Shown: in pieces, positions 1 to 11,035 of the stretch
How the letters are laid out: each line of letters begins with the position of its first letter
How positions within the stretch are numbered: the first letter of the stretch is position 1
DNA from: Cristatella mucedo
Lineage: Eukaryota > Bryozoa > Phylactolaemata > Cristatellidae
Direction of reading: 5' to 3'
NCBI GenBank assembly: GCA_009760855.2
Contig: WPIO01000090.1
Span: 977,001-1,041,000, forward strand
DNA length: 64,000 nucleotides
Program-made: the position numbers and the translations under genes
The notes under the pieces: model-generated
Seen by the model: only the letters and a program-made list of their open reading frames with translations
Told to the model about the DNA's origin: nothing
Databases searched by the model: none

Positions 1-67
1 ACTTCTAAAACTGCTTTTCTTATTGTTAATCGAGCATGATATCACTAATTATTTTATCGGGCTTGTT

Positions 68-150
68 TTGCAGCAAATACAAAGTGCTTGGAAAGAGATT
101 GCATTATCTGAGGGTGCTATATCAAATGCATTATTAGTATTATTATTTTT
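68..150 (+). mobile_element. LINE family 1, 3' tail only
   Basis: This is a 5'-truncated copy holding only the conserved 3' tail. A GCAAATNNAAAG-like lead-in is followed by a hairpin-forming segment (GTGCTTGGAAAGAGATT ... TCTGAGGGTGC) and a T/ATT-rich end. The same tail occurs about twenty times in this window, for example at 40985, 51105 and 58575. Confidence 0.75.
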
Positions 151-573
151 TTTTAAACATACTCCGCGTACAATATTGTATTTCTCAGCTGTGGCTCTTA
201 GTATCTAAAAGGTAATTTACCATGAGAAGTCTGAAAGAAAAGCTAAAGCTGAAACATGTTTTAGCGTACATACAATTTCAAGGTACTTCCATACATAAAG
301 CATAACTCTTTCCTTACACGATGCCGTTAGCTACTAATTGGGTCATTATTTCAGGCAAGAGTGGTAACTAATTTGTGTACCGAAGAAGGATCGATGGATA
401 TTTGAAATGTAGCTAAGCATTGAGATCTTCGAGAAATCTTGTCCTCGAAATATGAACGGACGTTAAGATTTGACACTACTGCTAATTCACTAGCACAGTC
501 ATTGAGTTCTCGGACCTCTATTCACATATTGCAGCAGTGAAGTAAAGCATGCAGCGATAAATAGCGTACTCAC

Positions 574-956
574 ATCCGCTGATTTCGGCACTCTATACCT
601 TGTCCTGATGCTCATCCCTATTCCCCTGTAAGATCTTACGCCATTAGGCACACAGGAGTGCTTGTATTTCATCATTATAACCGGATACAGCCCCTCGCCG
701 ATCGGTCTAAGCAGTTCATCCACGATTTCGAGGCAGCAGGTGCCTATTTTTCCAAAGCAGCCTATCACCTCTGACTGCGACGGGCATTTGAGGTTGATAC
801 TTTGGCCTCTAGCAAAGTAGCTTTTCGAGAACGCCAGGACGTCCATCGTCGGCTGCCCAGCATTGAACCGTTCGGCCTCGTGGGCGGTCGGGCAAGCTGT
901 CGCAGAGATCTCGTCGTCGGGCACGGCTACTATCGGCACTTGACGACGGCACGGAA
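574..956 (-). pseudogene. SET-domain exon of the SMYD4-like locus
   Basis: The segment is open for about 127 codons. It ends at a good donor (GAT then GTGAGT, 574/573) and can start after a pyrimidine-containing acceptor (CTACTTCCAG, 957). The SET core is recognisable: GEGLYPVI precedes KYKHSCVPNG, matching the family pattern G(I/L)(F/Y)PxISLLNHSCxPN. A basic strand, SIRTRYRVPKSAD, follows where SMYD4 has its I-R-A strand. The usual Asn of NHSC, which contacts S-adenosylmethionine, is Lys here. This fits loss of function. The homology call is from memory of the family motifs; a profile search would decide it. Confidence 0.6.
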
Positions 957-1010
957 CTGGAAGTAGCCTCTTTCTCGCTTGAAAGCAGGCTACGCTGGGT
1001 GTCAGTCACC

Positions 1011-1370
1011 CGACGACTCGCCGAGAGCACGCCTGAGAAGAGTTCTGTGTACCAAGCGAGCATCGTCGATGTGCTCACTACAACTTTCGCCTATCCCTTC
1101 AAGTAGAGAAGTGCACTCTCGTGCTTAGGAAGAAATTTCTTCAGCTTGATCGCGAGAGACTTCACTGCTGCAGCAGCAATCGCATTGGCAATGTTCGCAG
1201 GTAAAAAGCGGAAGTAGGAGACGCGGACTCCGCTATCAATGCCAGCCTGAAAGCAGGTGCTGCAATACTTGCCCTTCATCTCTGCACGTAGCACCCACTC
1301 AAACGGACATTCACTCACCACTGTCCGACCGGGTGCATGAAAATGGCTCTGAGGACATATTCTGCTTCTC
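1011..1370 (-). pseudogene. MYND-finger segment of the SMYD4-like locus, frameshifted
   Basis: One frame reads GRTVVSECPFEWVL followed by KGKYCSTCF, the usual lead into a SMYD zinc finger with its first CxxC. After a TTTTTA run the homology continues one base back: TCEHCQCDCCCSSEVSRDQA supplies the second CxxC and the CC/CS pair, and the C6 position is Val. The same frame then has TAA where YHxxEC begins, followed by ECTSLLEGIG and a helical stretch containing ARLVHRTLLRRAL. The spacing of all elements matches a MYND domain and its following helix, so homology is credible although no single frame is open. Confidence 0.55.
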
Positions 1371-1959
1371 CGAATATCTGCAGCACCGTGCTGCAATAGA
1401 AACGTCGGCTCAGCAATCAAAACCAGCCTAGAAATAGTTTGAAGTAACCAAATACGATACGGTAAACAAGTTCCATTTATGTGTGCCCGCTTATACTGTT
1501 TTCGTTTTAGTGTCTGATCAGGTTTCAAGACAGTGATAAGATTCGCATCTACAGCATGCATACTATATTGCTCAGTTGCATGTTATCAGAGTGGGAAGTA
1601 ATTTAAATTAAAAGTACTTAATGGAAGCGGAGTTTAAATCCTGATGGCAGCGAGATTTCCAAAACGTTCTTGCTCATAACGAATCTATTCTTGCAACGTT
1701 TAATCACAAAGTCTGTGCGATCGCAAGAAGTGATAGCAAACTTATAAACTAAAACGCTAGAAAAAAAATATTTGTGAAATACGCAGTAAACTCCCATATT
1801 GTTTAAGTGCCCAGTGTACGATTCGTTAATGTCTTGGTTATTGCTTTTAATCCACAGATCCTCTGTTTTAGTAAAGCGTTTCACATTTAACCATTGCAGA
1901 AATTGCAATTGCATAAATTTTAAGAGAAAACTGCCTCTAATAGTAATAATAGTACAATT

Positions 1960-2830
1960 GATAAAGCACCCTCAGAGAACTTAATCTCTTTCTAAGGGCT
2001 TTAAATTTGCTGTAAAGAAAACACGATCGAATGATGAGTGGTATAATGCTTGTGAAACATCAAGAATACCATGGCTAGGGATAGCATGCTCGGGGTCAGC
2101 ATGCAAGTATGGTTAGTGGCTGCATGCACAGTGTCAGCACTCATAAGCGCATAAAGGACGACTGGCACGGAGCCATTAAATGACGTCATACATAATTTAG
2201 CTTTTAATTTCTCTTTAAATATGGTCAAGTCAGGGGATATTGTGACGCAAGTCGGGAGTGAGTTCATGGCTTCGGTAGCATTCGAACTAAAGGAACTGCC
2301 TCAAAAGGGTTTGAGGTTTGTACGAGGTATAGGTAAACAGATTCCGAAAGCGGGTGGTACGATGCTTAGACTGGTGGGAGAGTAGATCTGATAGGTAGGC
2401 TGGAGCCAAAGAATGAAGGGACTTAAAAGTGAGCTACGAAACCTCGAAGACGATTCGTTACTTGACTGGGAGCCATTACAGGTCGGGAAGAAGTGGAGAG
2501 ATGTGGCAACTGCACCCTCACAACAGACAAGCCTAGCTAAAGAGTTGTGCACCAGCTGTGAGCGTTTGATTGCACACAGGCCAAAAGACTAGCAAACATT
2601 AAGTTAAAGAAGTCATGACAGAATGTCACAAATACATGAACCAAAATAGTTGTAGTATCCTGTCTACGAAAGACGAAATTCAGCATTGCTATGCAGCTAA
2701 AATTATGCAGACGACTGTGGAGCTTGTGTTGCATTCTAGTGAAAGTACACATCGGAACAGGACGCAGTGAGCTGGAATCCGCATATGAAGTAACCACGTC
2801 AAACACACGAGCATTACAATACTATATTAG
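1960..2830 (-). mobile_element. LINE family 1 (CR1/L2-like), 3' part, decayed
   Basis: Reading on the minus strand, this is the 3' portion of the same retrotransposon as the copies at 48192-49377 and 50290-51175. It has the C-terminal pol motifs around NSLPTC and the FxxxLKxKL helix, then the 3' UTR with repeated TGCATGCTGCCACTAACCA-like words, then the hairpin tail at 1960-2020. The frame is broken in several places. Confidence 0.75.
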
Positions 2831-2861
2831 GGAAACTTTCAGTTTGGCATGAAAATAAATT

Positions 2862-2945
2862 TGTATAGCACACTCTGTGAACTTAATCTCTTTCTAGGCA
2901 CTTTACATATCCTGTAACAGAAGCGTTATTAGAAGGTTAGTTACA
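2862..2945 (-). mobile_element. LINE family 1 tail, minus
   Basis: This is a second tail copy (CTCTGTGAACTTAATCTC and TAGGCACTTTACAT on the plus strand). It directly abuts the 5' side of the copy at 1960-2830 and is severely 5'-truncated. Confidence 0.65.
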
Positions 2946-2984
2946 ACATGCTCAATTTCTTGTGAACGAAATCGTCATTCTTCG

Positions 2985-3089
2985 CACGCACTCACGCACG
3001 CACTCACACACGCACTCACACACACAAACAGACATCTGTATATACGTATGTATATATATATTTGTATACACACACATATATACATATAC

Positions 3090-3121
<32 letters not shown>

Positions 3122-3137
3122 GTATATATATATATAT
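2985..3137. repeat. Compound (CA)n/(TA)n microsatellite
   Basis: A CACACA/CGCACTCA run passes into alternating TATATATA with GTATA interruptions. Open frames on both strands here only translate the simple repeat. Confidence 0.95.
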
Positions 3138-3479
3138 GAAAGAGCTTAGTTTCATGGGATAAAAAGAAAGCAACAAACTATTGTTATTTACTCATGCTTA
3201 GGGTGTATAATACTAATAATAGAAGATGTGCATATCAAAACTGACCGTCAGCCAGTCATTTGCTTCAGGAGCCATTGGCGCAGCAGAAAAGTGGTATGTC
3301 TACGTATCGCAGACGAAGCACCGGGCAAAGGTAAATTTACCAATCGACACTAATAACGACCGCGACCTCCGGTTTCTTGTGCCAAGGGTCAATTGGCCTA
3401 CATGAACACCATGAAATCCGTGGTGTTTGTATATATATATTACGTTATGGAATATATATATTTTATCTTATTAACTTAC

Positions 3480-3643
3480 CCATATGTAGCGCATCGGCGC
3501 TTGTCTGCAGATTACATCTTGGGGTCCGCAGAGTACACCACCGGGGTATTACTACAGTCAGACCGGCAATAAACGCGTTGTAGGCTAGTAATACTCTCAA
3601 TTCGTTTGGGAGGCGCGTCGCACAGACTGCTGGTGCCTTCCAC
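3480..3643 (-). pseudogene. Exon with strong splice sites upstream of the SMYD4-like fragments
   Basis: An excellent acceptor (TTTTTGTTATGTTTTCAG, ending at 3644) and donor (G then GTAAGTTAA at 3479) enclose 164 bases on the minus strand. One frame is open throughout. Another frame ends with SNTPVVYSADPKM, a stop, then SADKRRC, which resembles the SMYD4 lead-in to the SET-N strand. I prefer the second reading, because the next exon begins with a YVL strand as expected. The assignment to this locus is by position and weak similarity only. Confidence 0.4.
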
Positions 3644-3697
3644 CTGAAAACATAACAAAAACACAATACTGCTAATGGTCGCTAAACAATATAACTC

Positions 3698-3835
3698 ATT
3701 TGTATAGCGGTCTAAAAGAACTTAATCTCTATCGGGTGCTTCACATATGCCACGTGGCTCGAGCCCATGCTTTCTGTCATCAAATGCGGTCACCTTATCG
3801 GAGTGAGCACCTTCACCACTGGACTAAACTAGCAC
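3698..3835 (-). mobile_element. tRNA-derived SINE, family A
   Basis: On the minus strand a box-A-like TTAGTCCAGTGGTGAAGGTG is followed by a box-B-like GGGCTCGAGCC and then the LINE-like tail AGCACCCGATAGAGATTAAG. The same layout recurs at 12080, 20464, 26918, 27170, 31358 and 53785. Confidence 0.7.
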
Positions 3836-3959
3836 TGCTAAGTTCCTCGCATCCTTCAATAGTGGCTTTAGCAAGTAATTAGTAAAAACCGAGCGCTTTT
3901 AGCACGTGAACTAAAAACTTCACGGCAACAGTTAGGCGTTCACCTCTTGCCTGCTGCTG

Positions 3960-4200
3960 TAACCAGAAAACCGAGTATGATGACTACGATGCACTATCCG
4001 GATAATGGGCCAGCGAGTAGGCCACAGCTCGGCGCTTGCATTGCATGGCAGCAGAAGCTTCGACAGCTTCCTTGGCTTAATGCGCAAGCTTTGTTAAAGC
4101 TTTACCGTAAACTGACTTCAAAGTTCGTGTGAAATGCCGCTCTTGGCGAGACTTTATGGATGAAGACGCCAAGTTGCTGGCCATCGCAGTCAGTGTTCGG
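3960..4200 (-). other. Possible TPR-like remnant of the SMYD4-like gene
   Basis: The minus strand reads KEAVEASAAMQCKRRAVAYS followed by LAHYPDS. This is similar to the second helix pair of a tetratricopeptide repeat, which SMYD4 carries at its N terminus, and it is interrupted by one stop. The position is right for an upstream exon of the pseudogene, but the match is short and could be chance. Confidence 0.25.
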
Positions 4201-4439
4201 TCGCCCCGTCGTGTGTTTACGATAATTTGGGGAAAAGTCAAAGCCAGCGTATTAATTCGTACAGAAATGAGAATATTTAAGTAGTAACAGTAATAAAAAT
4301 AATTATTATTATTATAATGATAATGAAACAATAGTAAAAATATGGCATGTTTGTTGTTACGTGTGACGAGAGAACTTCCGGCCTGGTATATCACAGCGGC
4401 TGGGTAGGTGACGTACCAAATGAGTCACACTATTAACCT

Positions 4440-5010
4440 AATGCCGATAAAACCAGCTTACTGGGTGAGAGAAAACTTTGGTCACTTAAAAATGAAGAAA
4501 CCTATCCTTAGAAATCGGCTCGGCCAGATATCTCTTGTCTTGAAGTTTATGCACGCGACGTGGGTGTTCACTTCCAACGTGACCATTTAATAGATGACCA
4601 CATGAGCTCCACGTTTTAGGGTTCCTGCTTTCAGCTACTTAGCATTGCTAGAACGTGGGCTACAAACAAGCAGAGATATCTGATCCAAGCTGTTTCGCGC
4701 AATTATTATTATTATAAGAAACCCTTACCGATGTCTATTAGCGACCAGCTCAATAGGGCCCTAACAATTAGTGCAAAACTCTGCAGCACGACTTGCCTGC
4801 CGTAGGCATCACAAAAGCAACATTAAGCAACAAAAGCAACATTCGATTCAACGAGTCATATCGTATCACTTTCATATCGAGCAGAATATTAACTTCGAGG
4901 TTTCGGTACTCACTTTTAGGTCCCTGCTGCGTCTCTTTGACCTTCGCTAGTCGAGGTAGCAGCACAGGGGTACAACGCGCACAGACCTGATGCTGGTGAT
5001 AGGGCAACTG
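4440..5010 (+). mobile_element. LINE family 1 internal fragment
   Basis: Several blocks align in order with the copy at 50270-50700: CTCGGCCAGATATCTC, a GATGACCACATGAGCTCC block, and CACTTTTAGGTCCCTGCTGC. The frames are destroyed and there is an insertion of unrelated sequence between about 4690 and 4880. Confidence 0.55.
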
Positions 5011-5224
5011 TGAATTTAGAATGCTAAAATAATATTACAAGTTGAGCTATCTGCGCAATATAATTACCAAAAGCAATTGTATAATAGATGTTGCTATCAT
5101 AAATTAACCTGTACAACATAGCTGATGCCGGCACCTTTGACTTCAGGCAGACGAGCTAAGAAGCTTTTATGAGCTAACACTAATTGCTATAATTCACTAT
5201 ACAAATAATAATAAAAATAATACA

Positions 5225-5640
5225 TCTAAAATAGTGCCCTCAGAGAACTAAATATCTTTCTAGGCGCTTTAGATTTGCTGCAAAGGGTATGCGGTCATAA
5301 AGGAAAGCATGCATCCCCGGAAACACGATCACACGCATTATAATTATAAGTTTGATACAGCACCGTCAGAGAACTCAGTTTTTTCTAGGCACTTTACATT
5401 TTCTGAAATGGAAACACGATTGAATGGTTAGTGGTAGAGTGCTTAATAAACGACAAGAACAACTTAGTTAGGGACATGACCGAATGGTTAGTAGTATTAT
5501 GCTCAATGACAACAATCAAAATAAAGTTAGGGGTTACATGCACACGTCAGAATGCAAATATGGTTGATGGCAACAAGCACAGTGTCAGCACGTATAAGCT
5601 CGTAAAGGCCAAATTGCATTATGCGACAGAGCCTCTCTCC
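5225..5640 (-). mobile_element. Two LINE family 1 3' ends, minus
   Basis: Two hairpin tails, at 5230-5290 and 5355-5415, are both in minus orientation. The second continues into degraded 3' UTR and pol sequence as far as about 5640. Confidence 0.65.
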
Positions 5641-5699
5641 AAGAAAGACATCGCCATCAGGGTCAAGCCGCGTACTCTGGGCTGGTCGTAAGTGTAAAT

Positions 5700-6290
5700 A
5701 GATATCACCCTACTGGTAAGCATCGGCTTGTCTTGGCCATTTCACAAGCGCTTCTCAGTTAAAAGTCGGCGGCATAGCACACAGTTCATAGCCGTAGGAT
5801 ATTGCGCCTCTTCTTGGTTTCCCCTCTGCTTGTATCCGAACTCATTCCCAATCAGGCTGGCTAGGCTCCGTAGGCCGGATGATAGAGGCCATAGTCTCTG
5901 TACCACCAGCTCTTTCCACCCATGCAGCCCTTTTGTTGAGCTTCAAAATGACCTCAAATCCGTTAGAGATCGCGACGGTTGGAGACCTTGACTATTGGAG
6001 CATTTGCTGCCAAAGCGTGAAACTCACTACCGACGCACACTGCAGCATCTCCTGACATGACGACATTTAAAACGAAGCTTAAATGCAACTTGTTATTACA
6101 GCACTTGTTGGGTCTTAGTGGATTGTTATTTGTGTGCATGAGCCTGCTTACACTGTGCCTGCTGCTTGCGGATTTTACCACCACACATTTGGGAACGCTT
6201 GATAGGCAGCATTTGTAAAGTGCCTAGATATTCAGTTCTCCGAGGGTGCTCCACAAATGTTTTATTATTATTATAATTTTTTTCTGCTGC
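5700..6290 (+). mobile_element. LINE family 1 3' part, plus
   Basis: A degraded pol C terminus (a GGAGACCTTGA block, an AACTCACTACCGAC block and CATCTCCTGACATG) is followed by the 3' UTR words and the hairpin tail (AAAGTGCCTAGATATTCAG ... GAGGGTGCT) with a TTATTATTATT end. Confidence 0.65.
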
Positions 6291-6599
6291 TGGGGGCTAA
6301 CTCTGCACTGACTTCACGATATCCACTGACTTGAAATATAGAAAAAGCTAAAAATCCGCTAGGTTATCATCGAATTGCCTACGTAAGAACAAATTTATCT
6401 CCGAGTGCTAATGTGTGAGTGCTGAAACTGTGCTATCGTTTTCTCACTCACTAGTTGACACGCATTTTTTCTGGACTATGTAAAGTATTGGGATTTGCAT
6501 TTAAATCTCTCGGGCCACTAAAAGCAGCATTTCACTGTTTTTAGGATCATTAATACCATTTTTACTATCCTTATTGTTAAAATTTCAGGACCAGCTGTC

Positions 6600-7930
6600 A
6601 GATACGTAATGTTTCACGTCGACGATGCAAGAGCCGACATGAACGTGCGGGCTTTTAGTGCGGGTCTTCAAGTGCGGTCTATTGTGAAAAACCGCAGCGC
6701 CAGTCCGGATGACTGCGTGGGCGCGTCATCGCTATCGCGTCATTTCTCCCACAGCTGACGCTCCGTCCACCCGACGGGCGTACTCCTTGCCGGCACATGA
6801 CCTTGTAGGGGTCGTCTCCAGCTTAGCGCCCGGAAGGTTGACGGGCTCGTACGAGGTGCAGCAAGCACCAATGGCAAAAGGAGTCACTGACCTCTCTACA
6901 AGATGTAATTGATCAAATTCACGGGCAGTACATGTCCGCGAGCCGGAGACGGACGGCACGTCCACTCGCGACTCCCTGAGCTGATTAAGAGAGTGGAGGG
7001 AAAAGATTGCATCACTGGGTGGCCATTCAGGCTAGCCTCCGCCCAATCAGCGGTAGGCTTCCGGCCGCAGAGACGTTATGCACTCCTGCCCTGTCAGGCT
7101 AGGGCGGGCAACATGGTGGCGATGCTACGCCCACAACCTTCGTCGCCGCGAAAAACTCGCTCCTTGCCTTCTTAGCTTATACGTACGCTGTCTACTCTTT
7201 CTCTCATATTAAGACGAGCTGCGGAGCAGTACGTGCGACGGCTACTACGCCAGTATGCACTCACGCCCGGCTGGTCGCGTATTAATATAGCCGTCGCCGT
7301 CGTTACTGCAGCGCGCTCGTGGGGGGGGGGGCGTTCTTCATCGCGCCGCCATTGCGCTCCCGAGCCCCTACAAATGCACCCGCGCCGTGCAGTGAGCTGA
7401 GAGCAGCAGAGGCTTGCCATGAGGTCGCGGGGTCGACTCTGCGCAGGCTCAAGACAAGCAGCTCGCGAGTCGCTGGGAAATAGGGAGCGACGAGCCGCCT
7501 GCGAACGCCGCCTACGCAGCATGGCGGCGGCTTCCGACGTCACGTCCGCTGGCGGCGAATGGCGCCCGCTGGTCGCTGCGATGCTAGTCGGTGCCGACGC
7601 GAGACAGCTGCAGACTGAGCCCGAGCATTGCTTGGTGGCTAGCGGCCGGCGGGTGGCACGCGGCACCGATGCGAGCTCGAACGCTTGCATACTCACGAAT
7701 GCCGAAGGTAGCAAACTTCGCAGCGACGCAGAAGAGCGCGTCCATAACTTAAAATAAAAAGTCGCTTACCGCGGCGCAGATCGGTCGATTCGAAAGCCGC
7801 GGAGTACTGCGACTACGCCGCGCCGGCTCTTTTGCGCGACACCCCGAGCGCAACTCGACCGCCTGGCTTTACGCTAGAGTGCAACGATTGCCTACGACGC
7901 GGCTCGCCCTTCTTACGCTGCCCAAACAAG
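6600..7930. promoter_or_regulatory. CpG-rich island upstream of PMM
   Basis: This 1.3 kb stretch is much richer in CpG than its surroundings. It contains a run of ten G at about 7321-7331, a CRE-like GACGTCACGTC at about 7537 and a TATA-like ATTAATATA at about 7270. It is the nearest promoter-like block upstream of the PMM start at 8860. Its open frames on both strands have no recognisable domain and look like GC shadows. The transcription start and any 5' non-coding exon are not determined. Confidence 0.45.
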
Positions 7931-8261
7931 GATTATGGCATGCCGATTCACTTGTCATTGTAATTCAGGCACCGCAAGTAACAGCTAGACGGTCACGATC
8001 AGCCTGCTGCAGTAGCACGCCGGTATTTCTCGAGCACACCTGATCCCACAATCCATAGAGCGAGTCTTGCGACATAACCCTTATTAAAGCCGACATGCTG
8101 CCCAGCGGTGAGCCTGTGTAATTAGGAAAGTAGTGGATTAACGCGGCAGTTTATTCAGCCTTGACGGGCACGACAAGGTGCACTGATTTTCTCCATCCGC
8201 GGCTGCTGCTGCAGTCATATATTTTCAAGGTAACAAGCTTTTGTGGTATATTACATGTATT

Positions 8262-8303
8262 GTATATATATATATATATTATTATATATATATATATATA
8301 CAA

Positions 8304-8342
<39 letters not shown>

Positions 8343-8343
8343 C
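8262..8343. repeat. (AT)n/(AC)n microsatellite
   Basis: Two TATATA runs flank a CACACACA core. The open frames here are low complexity and not genes. Confidence 0.95.
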
Positions 8344-8859
8344 GCCGGCTAATGCAAATTTACAAGTTGAGACTTTTCATGAATCTTCAGGGAGACTCAA
8401 AGTATACAGGAATACAGAAAAGCCAGACTTCTCGACGCTCGCCAACGGGGTTCAAATAAGCGACCGATTAAATTGCCGTGTACTTCAAAAACGCCCAAAA
8501 GCTATGCTCTTCTTAAACGTGTACATAGTTATATACAATTGCTACTCTGAATCATCTGATATTTGTGGCGAAATAATCTTAAATCTTGCAAGTGCAATTG
8601 TCTTTCAAGAATTTCTTGTGTAGAAAACGGAGACCAGGAATAAGTCAGCAGCATGTGTCTAATTTCCCTCAGGGAAGCAGTAAACCAAAAAAAATTGGGT
8701 TTGCAACATCTCAAAAATCGGTTGAAATTGACTAATCCTACAATCCACAGAGCCTTTAAAACTAAAACGCTTAGATATATGTGAACGCTACGTGTCGTTG
8801 CGCTAAATACAACAATCGAGTGATTTTCTCCTTTCTCTATTGCTAAACGAAAGTTGAAG

Positions 8860-8928
8860 ATGTCGCAGCGGCAAAAAAACGTAATCCTCCTATTTGACAT
8901 CGATGGAACGCTTACCGAAATCAAAAAG
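8860..8928 (+). CDS. PMM2: PMM exon 1 (residues 1-23)
   Basis: It starts at ATG with context GAAGATGTC and encodes MSQRQK followed by NVILLFDIDGTLTEIKK. This includes the HAD motif I, with the nucleophile Asp13 and general acid/base Asp15. The exon must end after AAG at 8928, because exon 2 then continues the family alignment without a gap. The intron therefore begins GCAAGC, a GC-AG intron. Confidence 0.9.
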
Positions 8929-9749
8929 GCAAGCTACATCTTCAAGTGTTATGTCAAGCGTATTGGTTATACTGATGCTTGTTTTTGGATTTTTGTTTAA
9001 AATGACTTTACGTATAAATCCATACTTGGCAACTGCAAATACTTTATTTTTGGTTTTGATTATTGACATTATTTACAATTATAAATATATGCAATGCTTA
9101 ATACGATAGCCAGAGTGTAGTTTGTTTATGTTCGAAAATTTCAAAGTAAAATGTTGCCATATACATTGAAGTTTGGTGGACTAGTGCCTTTTAAAATAAT
9201 TATAATAAAATATCAGCGCAAATGGGCTCATTTTGCACTGTCTTAATTTAACACTGAGAAGCATTTTTACCGAGTTGTGTAACACATGTGAGAGTGAGGT
9301 TGCATAGGCTTGGGTACTCAATTATTTCTTTCATACAGATCGATTGTTTCTGCTGCTTCGTTGGTATGGCTAACCTCTGGTCTTTTAAATCTTTTAGATT
9401 TCACTTAAATGCACTAGTATAAATTGCTATAAGCCTATGTATTCACGCATGGTGACGTGCGGTCCATATTTTGAGTTCCCCACTTTGAACGAATGTAAAC
9501 CTCGTGATTGCAAGTTTTCTGGCTTTTCTTTGAAACAAACTAAGGACCTACTTGCGATAGCTCATCAATTCAGGCCTATTATCTGCCGGTGCACACTTTA
9601 CAAGTGCACAAATCAATCCGTAATCGTGTCAGTCCGTAATTGCGTCTCTAAATCTCTGCCTAAGCAGTGTGGTTTGAACTTCAGACCTTATAATTGACCC
9701 TAGAAGCTCTGTGCGAGGAGCGTCAGCTATGTAGTGGCGGTCGTTGCAG

Positions 9750-9861
9750 GTGATGACGGACGACATAAAACACTGGCTAGAAAAGTTGAAAAAGACCGTG
9801 CCTGTCGCAATCGTCAGCGGTGCCGAGCCTTCTGCAGTCAACGAGATGCTTCGTTGCAACG
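9750..9861 (+). CDS. PMM2: PMM exon 2 (residues 24-60)
   Basis: The acceptor TCGTTGCAG precedes GTGATGACG; the donor is G then GTAGCG. It encodes VMTDDIKHWLEKLKK, the helix after motif I, and then VPVAIVSGAEPSAVNEML, which aligns with the vertebrate VVGGSD segment that carries HAD motif II. Here the motif-II Ser position is Ala48. It ends in phase with one base (G) completing Ala61. Confidence 0.9.
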
Positions 9862-10096
9862 GTAGCGTGCGCTCTCGACGAACGGCTTCTCACCGCTTTC
9901 GCTTGCGCAGCTGCTGAGCACGGTTCATTTGAATGTTCGGATAGACCGAGGAATAGCTCCTTTGCGAGCGTACTGTGTAGCACCGCTCATCAGCCCCATA
10001 GAATCGCTCCTCGGCGGCTGCGCGCTTGGCTAGGCGAGAGCGGGCCCATTGCCTGTGGCTCAGGCGTCGCCGTCGGAAGAGCTCGTTTCCTTGCAG

Positions 10097-10173
10097 CAAT
10101 CGAGACCTATGACCACGTGCTCATTCAGAACGGTACGAGCTACTACAAGAAAGGAGAGCTAGTGTCAAAAGTG
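10097..10173 (+). CDS. PMM2: PMM exon 3 (residues 61-86)
   Basis: The acceptor is TTTCCTTGCAG and the donor is GTG then GTGAGC. It encodes IETYDHVLIQNGTSYYKKGE, matching the family segment YDYVFPENGLVAYKDGKLL. The Asn-Gly turn is kept. It ends in phase 0. Confidence 0.9.
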
Positions 10174-10389
10174 GTGAGCACCCAAAATGATCGCGCTTTC
10201 TGGGCATTGATTTTTCGGCAGTTGGACAGTAAAGTTTCCATCTTTGGTACGGATTGAGCCATCTGGCGATCCGTCCGGCGCCACCACTCCCTCGTTTACT
10301 GCGAACAGGTATAACGGCATAGAAACTACCGTCTTTCAAACCCACAAAGAGCACCTAACGCTTTGCAGATGTGAGATTCAACTGAGTGA

Positions 10390-11035
10390 ATGTTCAATTC
10401 AACTTCAAAATCGTTAAACGTCGTTTGACGACCACCAGCCTGCTTATTGCACGTTCAATATGGACGAAAGGCCAGTTAACCAAATCCAGACATTCAGCCC
10501 GGTATCTTCTCTCCTGAAGGACCTCTGATGGATTCCGATTGATCAACGGAAACAGAGGGAAGTTCTTACGCTGACTTACAAGGCCCACCGCAGATTGGCT
10601 CCTTCATACCTAGCAAACCACCAGTGTCGACCTTCTCTTGCCTTTAGGTCCTATATGGATAATACATTAGCCGTTCCACTCCTACCATTATGGAAAATTG
10701 AAGACAGCTTTTGCTCTGGAAGCATGCTAGACTGAGGAACTCACTTTCAAAGTTCTAATGCAGCGACATGTACTCTCAGCTGTCATCTGTGGCATATCAA
10801 TTCCAGCCATCCGGCCCTGAAACGTTTTCGAAAAACACTTTCTCGACTGCTCTCCTGAGTCGCTATGCTTCTCAGTTTCTCTTTTTCGCATGAGATGACG
10901 TCTTTCGGCTACCGAATGCATATTTTGAAAGCAGTTCACCCTTTGAGTATGCTAGAAAAAACGCTCCTGCGTAACACACACCTAGTCTGTGTGACATTGT
11001 GAAGTTTCAGGCGGAGGTTGATAATATTTTATTCT
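10390..11035 (+). mobile_element. LINE family 2 (CR1/L2-like) 3' part, plus, in PMM intron 3
   Basis: A degraded pol C terminus is visible (PIDQRKQREVLTLTYKAH then LAPSYLA, matching the family pattern LPIxQRIxYKILxLTYKAL and LAPSYLS). A 3' UTR follows, ending in the block CTCCTGCGTAACACACACCTAG ... GGCGGAGG. That block recurs at 21480-21735 (+) and, inverted, at 15170, 31800 and 42480. Confidence 0.65.

Larger units (their letters stand above)
574..3643 (-). pseudogene. SMYD4-like MYND/SET methyltransferase, decayed copy
   Basis: The minus strand carries, in the correct order, pieces of a SET-and-MYND-domain lysine methyltransferase that most resembles SMYD4. An N-terminal exon candidate lies at 3480-3643, a stretch with ECPFEWVL followed by CxxC and a second CEHC cluster at about 1011-1370, and a SET-domain exon at 574-956. 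The pieces do not form one open frame. There is a stop in the upstream exon, a frame change before the GRTVVSECPF segment, another between the two halves of the zinc finger, a TAA where the YHxxEC histidine is expected, and a further frame change before the SET exon. Family members act on lysines in the nucleus or cytosol. Retained introns argue for a non-processed pseudogene. Sequencing indels could mimic some of the breaks. The C-terminal part would lie left of 574 and was not found. Confidence 0.6.

Noticed and set aside
7172-7757. Long open frames on both strands (180 and 112 codons) in the CpG island
   Set aside because: They lack domains, introns or codon bias and mirror each other across strands, as expected from GC-rich DNA with few stops.
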